The position numbers and the translations under genes are program-made. This document shows positions 45,425 to 56,174 of a stretch of DNA of 64,000 nt, one piece after another. Each line of letters opens with the position of its first letter. The stretch's first letter is position 1. Origin of the DNA: Amorphophallus konjac (taxonomy: Eukaryota; Streptophyta; Magnoliopsida; Alismatales; Araceae). The notes beneath the pieces are model-generated. The model made no database searches. It saw only the letters and a list, made by a program, of their open reading frames with translations, and was not told where the DNA came from. The stretch lies in NCBI GenBank assembly GCA_022559845.1, contig CM040121.1:511170566-511234565 (forward strand), read 5' to 3'.

Positions 45425-46384
45425 TGTTGGATGCAAGGTGGAATCTAGAGGGGGGGTGAATAGATTCCCCTATAAAAAATTTCGCTTGAATAAGACTCAC
45501 CCTACTCAAAACAAAGTGGAGGGAAACTAAATAGCAGTTTACACTACTCGCTTGGTTCGGTCAGAAACAACCTCAAACACTTAGCGACTGAGCTAGTTCT
45601 GAACACTTAAATGAGAGTAACATACAACCCACCCTGTGAATTGGGGTAGAGGTGAAGGATCAAACACATGAATCAAACCACAAGGCACAAGTATTTTTAA
45701 CTAGTTTAGTCTGAACCAAGCAGACCTACATCCACCCCCCACTCAACCTGAGTGAGGATTCCGCTGACACACAGCTTGCTACGCCACTAAGCCTCACAGC
45801 TTGCTATCCGCTGAGCCTCACAACTTGCTACCCAGAGGAACAAATCCTCTACACAGCTGAGCCTCATAGCTTGCTTAATGTAACAAAGGGAAACGAAGAA
45901 CAAAACAAAAATGAAAGAAGAAAATAAGAAAATGTAGCTCCACAGGAGTAGAATGGCTTGGATCTGATCCAGAGGCCAAACACACAGACAAGTCTTCAAT
46001 AGCTTCGGCTGCACTCAAGCTTCATCTCATGATCTCTTCTTTATCTTTTCTCTTCTCTCTTCTCGTAGGCTCTCTTTCAGATTCTTCTTCAAAAATAGAT
46101 CTGCTCTCTTTTCTCTCAGCCCTCTTCGCAGCCCCCTTCTGCTTGCAACATTCTTTTCTTCTGAGAAGAAAGCCCAATTTATAAAGAACAGGGCTCCAGA
46201 ATGCTATTGGATAAAATAGCCCGATTCCTTCATTTTCCCATTGGTCCACGTGTTAGGAGAGAGAAGGTTTTTCTATCAAGGTAACATTGGGTCACATGCC
46301 AACTCAATGGCCTTCAAGCTTGGGCGTGTGGCAGACACAAGATTTCGGCAATATAGCCTCCCAATCTATTTTTCAGCCTTACAG

Positions 46385-47480
46385 GCTATTTTACAGCCTT
46401 ACTGCCCATTTGTCACCGTTGAGAAGCTATTTGTCACCCTTATTTCCCATTTGTCTACCTTACTTCTCATTTGTCACCCTTAGCCGCAAGAGCCGTCGCC
46501 TTTAGTATTTTTCCTCTTGCCTTGAGCCGTCGCCTTTTGCCATTTTTCACCACTAGTAGTTATTTGTCACCGCTAGCATCTATTTGTCACCACTAGCTAG
46601 CTATTTGTCACTGCTATTGCACATTTGTCACCTGTAAAGGTCTATTTTTCACCCTTGGGTGCTTCATTTAACGAGAAGCTTAAGCTTGACTTTATTTGAC
46701 CTTGACTGTAATTTGACTTTGACTAAAGTTTGACTTTGACTTGAGTCCACTTGATTGAAGTTGAGTCTTGACTTGAGTCAACTAGACTACTTTGACTAGA
46801 GTCAACATGGCTACTTTGACTGGAGTCAACTCCATTTCCAAACATAGTCCGCTCTTCTTCATCGTTTACACACTTCTCAGTCATTTGTCAGTGCTACTCA
46901 TGTATTTGTCACTGTTATGAAGTTATTTGTCACCCTTAAGCCCTCATTTATCACCATTGTTCTTCTTTAGCTGGCAAGAGCTTCTGGCGAACTCTAGAGT
47001 CAACTCCATTTGCAACTTGAGTCGACTCTTCTTCTTCACTTTTAAAGCTTTTGTTTCCGTTAGCCATTTGTCAGCACTACACACCTATTTATCACCCTTA
47101 CTTCATATTTGTCACCTTTTTCCATCTATTTGTCACCCTTAATCTGATAGTTGTCCCCCTTGTGAATTTCTTATGTCCGAGCTTGGCTGCGTCGACTCTA
47201 TTGAGCGCTGCGTTGACTCCACTTGGCTTTTTCTTCTTCTCAGCTCTTCATCTTCTGTGCCAAGCTATTTGTCACCACTATCAACCTATTTGTTACCCTT
47301 AGCTCGTCTTTTGTCACCCTTATGAGATATTTCTCACCGTTACGAGCTTCAGCTGGCGGGTGAATTGGAGTCGACTCCAAAGGCTTCTGGGGTCGACTCC
47401 GTCAACATTGAAACATCATCTTTGGCCATTCTTCACCAGTGGGGACCTATTTGTCACCAGCAGGGACCTATTTGTCACCT
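46385..47480. repeat. Spaced 'ctatttgtcaccctta' repeats in LTR H
   Basis: About 25 copies of a 12-16 base core on the plus strand, most 20-35 bases apart in clusters, with unrelated bases between. Architecture is like the repeats of LTR I and D but with a wholly different core. Confidence 0.88.
46685..46830. promoter_or_regulatory. TTGAC (W-box-like) cluster in LTR H
   Basis: More than ten TTGAC or GTCAA cores in about 150 bases. TTGAC followed by C or T is the W-box bound by plant WRKY factors. The cluster lies about 500-650 bases upstream of the TATA box in LTR sense. Confidence 0.5.
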
Positions 47481-47730
47481 CTATTCCGTCAGCTTGCGGG
47501 TGTTCTTCTTGAGACTTCTACTTCTATTCTTCAGATTTTAAGTGGCTGTCAACCTGTCTTTACAAAACTCATTGATACACATGTATTCATGTATTTATCA
47601 TCATCAAGAATGTTAACAGACTCAAAACATATAAAGCTTAAGAACCAAATCATTGACATCATCAAAACATGTAACACTCAAGAGTGAATGAATCATGGTG
47701 TTGACATCATCAAAACACAGACACACAACA

Positions 47731-50260
47731 TGTGAAGCGCATAGCGGACCCCCGTCAACGACGGCCCGCTCCAGGTGGCCTAATAAGGCCAACCATCGGA
47801 TTCGCCAGCCCGTAAGGGACATCGACCCAGGCATATCGAACGCCAGATGATCCTCCCACAATCAAACGTTACTCCCAGCATCACCAGCCTCCACTCCGAT
47901 AGAGGTGAGCATGCCCCACGGAGCCGTAAGATTCGCCTGAAGACCGCCTGACCTCGGTGGAATGGGCACACAATGGGAAACTCCCCATGATCGCGGGGAG
48001 ACGTTACCCCATGACTCACACCCTTCCATGTTAAGGGATAGGCCTCCACCACCCGGACAACCCCTATAAATGGATTTTTGGCCAGGGACAACGGGACATA
48101 CAGACTGACACAGACACGGTGAGATAGTCACACACACATATTGAGACAGACTAATAGCTACATGCATCTACAGACAGGGAGAACCTTCTACGGAGGAGAG
48201 CCTGATTCGCTTCCAAGTATGCCTCCAACCTAGCAAGCATCCTCTGAGCACCCATTGGGTGTGGCGAGCACTCCTCCGAAAGTCAAATCTTCACTCCATG
48301 CTTGATCGCTCTACTCTCATCCTTCTCTCTCTTCTCCGTCCACCATTGATCCCCATGTAACAAGGTCCTGACTTAAGCATCAGAGGGTTATCCCCTGGGG
48401 TAACGCCCAGGGCACCTTCTGACACCGTTCCTCTAGTGTTTGCAGGCTTCCATGGGTGGCTGGACGATCTTACCCAAAAAATAAATATTAAAAGTCTGAT
48501 ACGAGGTTCGAGAGACCATTTTCTCGCCTCTACACTTTTTGACGTTGTCTGTGAGAAATCGAACAGAAAGCCATGTCACCCCGTGGGAGCTATCGCAACA
48601 CCAGCAACCGTGGCCGAGGGACCCACTAGGGCCCTAGTTCCTGTCGGGATCACAGGAGGCATCCTCATCCACGTGGCCACATTCAGATGCCACCGCCGAT
48701 GAATTGGCAGAGGTGTGCCGCCAGCTCCAAGCCTTGACGGACCTCTTCCGGGGCCTCGTCAACAGACCAACGGGGCAGGAGCGCCCCCCGATGAAGCAAC
48801 CTCAGAATGGGGGGGCTCCTACCATAGTAGACTCTCACCGAGTGCGAGAGACCTCCCATGCCTCCACTACTCGTGCCCGGAGTACGCACAGTTCATTCAC
48901 ACCGAGACCGCGCAGCCCGCTCCACTCCAACCCGAAGATGGCCCAAAGACTGCGTCGCTACAAGGTGGTAGAGCGTGAGATAGAGGGCAAAGTCCGGTAC
49001 TTGGACGATGTCCTGCACGTCGCGAAGACCCGGGGCCTCATCGATGATGACACAGACTTCCATGCTCCCTTCTCCTGAGAGATCATAGAATCCCCCATTC
49101 TGTCGAAGTTCCAACTGTGGTGACAGCACCACCGATCTTGCCGATCACATGCACAGCTTTGAGTCCAACCTGGTGTTTCATCGGGCCTCGGACACTGTGA
49201 AGTGTTTGGCATTTGTCACCACCCTCGGGAGAACGCCCACACTTGGTTCGAGTCCTTACCGGCTGGGACCATTGCCTCCTTCCAGCTACTGAATAAGCTG
49301 TTTAAAGAAAACTTCATAGGCTACCGGAAGGAGGCCAAATTGGCGATGAGCCTACTCGCCATCAGGCAGGGGCGATAGGAGACCCTCTGGGACTACGTGT
49401 CCCGCTTCTGGGCAGAGGCCCTCCGCATGCTTCACCTGGACGTCAGCATTGCCACCACCGCACTGACACAAGGGACCTGGGACTCCATCCTCCGATGATC
49501 GCTCGAGGTCGAAGCCCCGGCAACCTTGATGGACCCCCTCGCCCTGGCCCAAAAGCACGCCAGGTGCGTGGAAAACACCGCGGCCCTAGGCCGCACGGCT
49601 AGGACTGGTCAACCCAACTGAAAGAGCTCCGCCGACTCTCCTCGGGAGGGGCAGAATAAGTGAAAACGGTGCGATCGATAACGTCACGACCGCTCAGAGA
49701 CCAGGGAAAGGGGCCAATATCGACGCTGCACGCTACTAACAGCTCCGCCCGAGTAGATCTTCATGGAGATCTGTGAGGAGCCCTACCTCTAGTGGCCTCC
49801 AAAGATGAAGTCCGACCCCAGGATTAGGAGCAAAAAGGAGGTACTGCCGCTTCCACCGCGACCATAGACACGACACGGCCGACTGCATCCAACTCAAGGA
49901 TACGATCGAGGATCTCATCCAACGAGGACTCCTCGATAAGTTCATTGCCAAGGCTATAGAGAAGCGACAACGAGAGTGAACCCCTTCGCCCATCGATAAC
50001 CGACCCAATGGGAAGGAGATCATGATGATCTCAGGCGGGCCGACATCAGGCGGGGACAACTCTAGAAGATGCCGCCGGTATGCATCGGAAGTCAACTCCA
50101 TGGATCAAGGCGACGGTCGCCGCCATAAATCCACCACTTGGGAGCACCTCAAAGATCCGATCATTTTTTCAGATGAAGACCTTGAAGGTGTAACCACCCC
50201 TCATTCAGATGCTTTGGTGGTTATGGACGTCAAAAAAATGATAATGATCATGCGGCATGC
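47731..50260 (+). mobile_element. Element G: decayed Gypsy element, LTR plus gag
   Basis: LTR-like block 47731-48534 (TGTGAAGCGC... to ...cctctaca, TATA-like 'cctataaatgg' near 48062) followed by 'tttttgacgttgtctgtgag', a mutated form of the Gypsy PBS phrase ttggcgccgtctgtggga. Gag starts near 48573 and is riddled with stops. It is lost near 50250, in the protease lead-in. Confidence 0.72.
48573..50260 (+). pseudogene. gag: Gag and start of protease, element G (heavily broken)
   Basis: Recognisable pieces: the gag core near 49250-49430 (TIASFQLLNKLFKENFIGYR, then ETLWDYVSRFWAEALRM), the Cys/His segment near 49848-49960 (CRFHRDHRHDTADCIQLKDT, then IEDLIQRGLLDKF) and MMISGGPTSGGDNS (near 50025). 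IIFSDEDLEGVTTPHSDALV (near 50160-50220) is the usual lead to the protease active site, but the sequence diverges before the catalytic Asp. Many stops and frame changes, certainly inactive. Confidence 0.75.
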
Positions 50261-50520
50261 ACGTCTCAGCACTCGAGAGCAAGTCGAAGACGAAAGGGCC
50301 GAGTAAACCCTATGCCTCCTCCAAGCAGGACGAATACCTACCCGGTGCTCCGCCACCCAACAAAGAAGCCCCTCAGGCTGAAGGGATGACCCCGGCTCTC
50401 CGGTCAGCATTGCCGAAGGCCGAATCAAAAGAAACTCAGGAATTTGAACACATGTTCGGCACGCGCCGGAGATCACTCAAAGTTTCGAATCGGGATTCAG
50501 AGGCCCTAAACTAAACACCC
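50261..50520 (+). other. Unassigned stretch after element G gag
   Basis: Holds a short open stretch (50257-50514) rich in Ser, Lys and Pro with no motif I know. It may be another part of G brought close by deletion. Confidence 0.35.
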
Positions 50521-52612
50521 CGAGGCGGTGCATTACAGCTAAAGCAGCACGGGAGGACAAGCGTCTGTCCGAATAGCCGCGAAGCCAAGACGAAGTCTAA
50601 ACCGGCGTGGCCTGCACTTAAACCGGCATGCCCTTGCTTTGGCCTTAAACCGGCGCGCCCTTGCTTTGGCCTTAATCCGGCGCGCCCTTGCTTGGGCCTT
50701 AAACCGGCGCGCCCCTCATGTGGCCATTAAACCGGAACGCCCCATCTTGGCTGCAAATCGGCACGCCCCTTTGTATGTTGTTAATCTGGCGTGCTCAACA
50801 CCACGCCGATTTAACTCAAATGCCATCCCATCTGCCAGCCGATACCCTATTTTCGCATCAGCCTGGTGCCTAGAGGGCATTCAATGCTCTAAAGCCCTGT
50901 CTCCATGGGCATTCAATGCTCTGGAGCCCTGTCTCCACCTCCGTTCAACAACGCATCTGCATCGACGGTGAAGGCAAGCATCGATGGGGGGAGTAGTAGC
51001 AGCAGATCTTTCGGCAAACCCGCAAACATCCCGTCCTCGGATAAATGCTAGCGTACTGCGCAAATCAACAGACGACACCACGGCATGTCAACGTCGGATG
51101 CCTCAACGAACGAGGAGGAAGATGGCGGGAGTTCCTTCCATCCGAGCGAAGAAAGGGCAGCCGGCTATATATGCTCTGCATGTTCGACAAAGAGAAATAG
51201 ATGGGCTATTGAAAAGAGAAGAGAAAAGCTCTGGAACCCCTTGGCTGGCCATTGAAGAGAAGAAGAAAAAGAGAGAAGAGAAGCTCCATTCCCCGGTGCC
51301 CGTGAGGTGAAGAAGAAGAGAGTGAGCGTGAGAGAAGAGAGGTGAGCACGGAGGGGGAGAGCTTATGCTCTGTTCCCCCTCCCCATCCATGTATCTCTTT
51401 CCTTTTCCCCTCTGTAATGTATTTCTCTTCTTTTGAGATGAAAATCTCTTGGGTTTGAGCCATTCCCCCCCTTCGGTGGATGAATAAACATAAGGCCCTT
51501 TTTGGCAAACACGATCCTTTATCTTTCTTTTTCTTTCCCCTTCCTCCTTCTCCTCATCCAGGGCCCTTCGAAGCATGCTCCTCCGTAGCATGGCCTTCGA
51601 AGGAGTTCGTCGACGGATGAATATTCATGGCCCTTATGGCGAACACTTGTCCCGCTTCAAAGAATCATCACCCGTGAGCTGCTGGGACTCTTCAAGGCTA
51701 GTCCTCGAGTCTCTACACGCACTTATGGGTTAACGGAGGCCTCACTCCATGTTTTGAGGTTCGCCCTGGAGCAATCCGTTTGGCGTTCCTCTATTTTCTC
51801 TGGCAAGCCTCTATCCGGGGGAGGTGCTGCCCGATTTTCGCCAGGGACATGAACAATAAGAACTGAGAAAGAATGCACAACTTCGTGCCGAGAACTGCTC
51901 AACTCAGAAAGCCCCTCTTTGAATTAAACCAAACTGACCTCCAATACCTTGCACAATAAACTCTTCCAAAGGAAACACTTAAACCTCCTTCTTACTAATC
52001 CAATCCACTAGCTGAAGGAGCAACTGAACCATCAGATTAACTTGCAGGTGGAAAGAAAGAAGAAGCAGAGCACAAAAGATTGAAAGAAAGCCTTACAGAG
52101 TTTAATCCGACGCCCCCCCAATCCGGCGCGGGTTAATCCGGCACGCTCCCCCCCCCCCCCCCGCGCTGGATTAGCTTCACACTCATAACTCCATAATTTT
52201 TCTTGGAATGAATAGTGCACCTCTCACTACTATTCGAGCCTTGATCCGGCGTGCCTCACTATTCATCTGCAAAACCAGCGCGCCCCTCTTCTTGGCCGTA
52301 TCTGGCGCGTATCACTATTCATCCTGCAAAACCGGCGCGCCCCTCTTCTTGGCCTTATCTGGCGCGCCCCTCTCTTGTGCAACCCATTAAACCAGCGCGC
52401 GCCTCACTCCCTCTTTGCACCCTGAAACCGGCGCGCGCGCCCCCCCTTGTGCTCCACTTGCCCGGCGCACCCCTCCTCTTGCCCTCCTTAATCGGCGCGC
52501 CCCCTGGGCTTCCCTTAACTGGCGCGCCCCTTGGCATCTCCTTAACCGGCGCGCCCATTTGCTTCGTTAAACCGGCGTGACTTCCATAGAAAGAAACCTA
52601 ATTAACCAAACA
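50521..52612 (+). repeat. LTR-like block with 'taaaccggcgcgccc' repeats
   Basis: Two clusters of the motif taaaccggcgcgccctt (50600-50800 and 52100-52580) flank a middle part that includes 'gaggtgctgcccgattttcg' (near 51821), which resembles the Tat LTR read in its own sense near 25200-25230. The clusters also match the GC-rich motif of the Tat LTR. This is probably a decayed LTR of a related Gypsy family in plus orientation; its ends are unclear. A 15-base C run lies at 52148-52162. Confidence 0.55.
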
Positions 52613-52664
52613 AATAAAAGGGATAGGAAACCAATAATGAAAAGTTGCCCCTGTTATAACTAAA

Positions 52665-52860
52665 ATTTTTGTTCCGAGGGCTCCGCCCGTGGAAACCCCC
52701 GCAAGGGGCGCTGCCCCCTTGACCCCCGCGACCTGACCGGGCAGGTCGAACCCCATAACCTGACCGGGCAGGTCGAACCCTGCGACCTGACCGCGTAGGT
52801 TGATCCGCGTGCGAGGGCACACGTTGGCGAGTTCGGGCTTCACACTTGACAATTCACTTC
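52665..52860 (+). repeat. GC-rich dyad module, second copy
   Basis: Matches 32215-32370 (shared start 'ttgttccg.gggctc.gcc', shared end 'gcgagggc.cac'). Contains three dyads of the form cgacctgaccg-ggcaggtcg. Confidence 0.8.
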
Positions 52861-52904
52861 CCCGGACTGTGCGTGAAGAGAAAAGCAATGATGCCCCGTT
52901 GCAT

Positions 52905-53870
52905 CAGACATGGTACTCGGAAACCCCGATATGGCCATAGTCTGCAACCACCTCGGGCCAATAGATCATCAGCTTGACTCACCTCCATCGGGATCCAATC
53001 CAGCATCCACATTAACCTTGCCGTATCTGCGGCAGACATTCATACGGTTTTGTCACCGTCTTTTATGTTACAAACACGGACTTCTGTCCGAATAAGAAAT
53101 GGTCCGTTAGTGACCGACATATATATACCGGGATTTAATCCCGCACCTGCATTAAACTTGCCATACTCACGACGGACATTCGTACGGTTTGGTGAAAAGA
53201 AAAGTAATGATGCCCCACTAGATCGGACTTGGATCTCGGGAGCCCCCGCCCAGACGTGACCATGATCCGAACTTATCCCGGGCCGATAGTTCATTAGCTC
53301 GACCCGTCTTCATCGGGATCCGATCCCGCACCCACATTAAACTTGCCGCACCTACGCCAGACATCCGCATGGTTTTATCGTCATCCTCGACGCTACTAAT
53401 ACGGACTTCCGTCCGAATAATGAATGGTCTGTTAGTGATCGACATATATATACCGGGATCTAATCCCGCACCCACATTAAACTTGCCGTACTCACGGCAG
53501 ACATTCATACGGTTTTGTCGTCGTCTTCGATGCTTCAAATGCAGACTCTCGTCCGAACAGTGAATGGTCCGTTAGTGACCGACATATATATACCAGGATC
53601 TAATCCCGCACCCACATTAAACTTGCCGTACTCATGGCAGACATTCATACGGTTTTGTTGTCATCTTCGATGCTTCAAATGTGGACTCTCGTCCGAACAG
53701 TGAATGGCCCGTTAGTGACCGACCTACATATACCGGAATCTGATCCCGCATTTGCATTAAACTTGCCGTACTCACGGTAGGTGTTTGTACGGTTTGTCAC
53801 CGTCTCTTACGCTACAAACATGGACCTTTGTCCGAACATAAAGTGGTCCACGAGTGACTGAAAAAAATCT
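52905..53870. repeat. Tandem repeat, about 140-bp units, six copies
   Basis: Units recur near 52990, 53127, 53312, 53453, 53592 and 53733. Each has 'gggatctaatcccgcaccca', 'cattaaacttgccg', a dyad tgccgt-actc-acggca and 'tgaatggtccgttagtgacc'. Spacing is 137-141 except one of 185. Short plus-strand ORFs of about 60 codons repeat in each unit but carry no signal of coding. Confidence 0.88.
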
Positions 53871-54029
53871 GAATGGGACGAGAAGGCTCTCGTCATCCCC
53901 GTACCCTTTGCATGGGAATATCAATAAGGCCTCCGTGGGCCATGCTTAGACCTCGGGTCCACCCCGATCATGGTTATTGCCTGACCCATATCCTCGGCCT
54001 ATAGCCCGCTCTCTTCCAACACATATTGG
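53871..54029. other. Short unassigned flank before element D
   Basis: GC-rich sequence with no recognised feature. The last bases before 54030 should be one copy of D's target duplication. Confidence 0.4.
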
Positions 54030-54319
54030 TGTTGGTCCTCTGTGATTTTGATGATGGCTGTGGTTTTGATGATTGGCTTTTGATGTGTGTTAATCACTGT
54101 GAGTCATCTTGCTGTGTGAGTCATCATGTTGACATTCAGTCACTTGCTGTTCATAATGCAGTCTTTTTCAAATGTTCAGTCAAGCATTGCATATTCTGAT
54201 GTTCAGTCTGATTATCAAAGCATTGTATTGCTGTTCAGTTAGTTTAACAGATTTAAAGCATTGCATGTTTTATGTTAGTCATTTTATCTGCTGCATAAAG
54301 CATGTTCAGTTATACTGTC

Positions 54320-55960
54320 TGTTTGTGCAAGTCTACACATCCTATTTGGTCGCTCTCCAAGTCTATACACTGCCAGCACACACGTACAAACTATCTTCAT
54401 GTGAAGTCTTCACATCGACTGTTCATGTAAAGTCTAGACATTCGATCAAGTTTGTACACTGGTCTTGGGATATGGATTCATAAAGTACATACACTCTTCG
54501 GTTGACTTCAACTGAAGTATGTACATCGGCATGCATTGCATCAAGTGTATACATTGGGTCATTCATTCACTGTAGAGTCTACACATTGCTGGGTCTTATT
54601 CAATGTCTTCATGCATTCATCAAGTCTATACGCTGGAAGACAAAGTCTATACAGCGTCAACTCATTGGGCTGCAGCGTCAACTCAGCAAGTCTATACATC
54701 CTCAGTTGAACGTAAAGTATATACGTTGCAGCGTCAACTCATTGGGCTGCAGCGTCAACTCAGCAAGTATGCACATCGCCTCATTTCTTCAAAGTCTATA
54801 CGCTGGATCGTCTTTCTTAGCGTCTTCATATTCAAAGTCCATACATTGGTCTTCACCTAAAGTCTGTACATCACTGTAGTTGCATCGTCTCATGCAGCGT
54901 CTCATGCAAGTCTGTACAGCCTTTGCGTTTCAAAGTCCATTCGTTGCACTCTCAAGACTGTACAGCCGTTTGCATTTCATGAAGTCTGTACACTGCATCG
55001 TCTCTCAAGCATTCAAAGCCCATGCATTGAAGTCGAAGTCTGTACAGCCGGTCCATCTTGTTCAGCGTCTTAGTGCATTCAAAGTCTGTACAGCGTCCGT
55101 CTCAGCCAGCGTCTCATGCTGCGTCTTAGGCAAGTCTGTACATCGCCTTCAGACTTTCAAGTCTATACACACCATGCTCATTCAAGTCTATACATCCACA
55201 GTGTAACTTCAAAGTCTGAACATTGTCTCACAATTCCAAGTCTATACACTGGATTGTGCTCTCAAAGTCTGTACATTGCCTTCAAGGCACCAAGTCTATA
55301 CACTCTTTTGTTCACATCTATGTGAAGTCTATACATTGCTGATCGAACATAAGTCCATACATTCCAACCTTTTCCTACGTTCGCTGCTTTAGCTTCACTC
55401 CAAGTCTATACATTGGACTGCCAGTCTTTACCTACTTTCAGAGCCTCAAGTCTATATAGTGGTAAAGTCTGCACATTGTGCTTTGAAGCTCAAAGTCTGT
55501 ACATTGGCTTCACATCTACAAGTCTGTACATTTGTTCAGATTTTTCAAGTCTATACACTGGCTTATTCTTCAAGTATATACAGCCTGTCTTCACGTTCTA
55601 AGTCTATACATCGTTCCTCAAAGGCTAAGTGTATACATTGTCCATATTGCATTACATGCTTTATATCAAAGTCTGTACAGCATGCCTTGTTATTCACAGC
55701 CTTCAAAGTCACATTGTATTGCGTCAACGCAGTGCATTGGCATGTAGTGAAGCGTCAACGCATTGCATTGTGCATGCCCTGGGAAAGTCTATACATCGCT
55801 TGCATCGTTAAGTCTATACATTGACGCTTGTATTATGAAGTCTACACATTGGGGCAAAGTGTATACATTGCTGTTTGTCTTGTAAAGTCCATACAGTAAT
55901 GTCTGTTCGTTGGCTTTAAACTGAAGTCTATACAATGTGTTGTATTCTTCAGAGACTGTA
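54320..55960 (+). repeat. Spaced short repeats 'aagtctatacattg' in the 5' LTR of D
   Basis: About 45 cores with the consensus aagtctatacattg (variants gta, tac, cac) set 20-60 bases apart. Most spacers are unique, apart from a local duplication (gcgtcaactcattgggctgc, twice between 54650 and 54770). Confidence 0.93.
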
Positions 55961-56166
55961 CAGGGTTTGGACTTAACTGATAAATTTGTTCTTTGTCTTA
56001 ACAGGGAATCTTCGTGAAGCCTAATGAAGGCACGTGATCCAAGGAAGGACGAGGTGCCCAGATGAGGACACGAGTACTGACAGCCTGTTGGATGCTGCCA
56101 CGTGGTCCGAATTCTTAGGGCGGGAAATGTGGAAACCTCACGCGCCCTGGCTGCTACTGATGCTGC

Positions 56167-56174
56167 TATATATA
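56167..56174 (+). promoter_or_regulatory. TATA box of element D LTR
   Basis: TATATATA about 210 bases after the last repeat core. The leader downstream is GA-rich (56200-56410). Confidence 0.65.

Larger units (their letters stand above)
45425..47730 (-). mobile_element. LTR H, SIRE-like, minus orientation
   Basis: 2306 bp from TGTTGTGTGTCTG at 47730 to ...gcatccaaca at 45425 (minus strand). It has spaced 'tatttgtcaccctta' repeats (46385-47480), GAGTCGACTC-type palindromes, a cluster of TTGAC boxes (46685-46830), a TATA box (minus 'tttataaattgggc', near 46170-46185) and the U5-type hairpin (45694-45760). Flanks (tacga left, tgtga right) do not match, so no TSD is visible; the right side abuts element G. 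Confidence 0.78.

Noticed and set aside
54502..55824. ORFs of 60-125 codons rich in SIH, SLYT and KVCT peptides in D and I LTRs
   Set aside because: They are translations of the aagtctatacattg repeat in several frames with no start context or conservation as protein.
54320..55960. CRISPR-like layout: short conserved repeats with unique spacers
   Set aside because: Spacer lengths vary widely, cores are imperfect, the array lies in a plant LTR and is present in both LTRs of one element. No cas gene is present.
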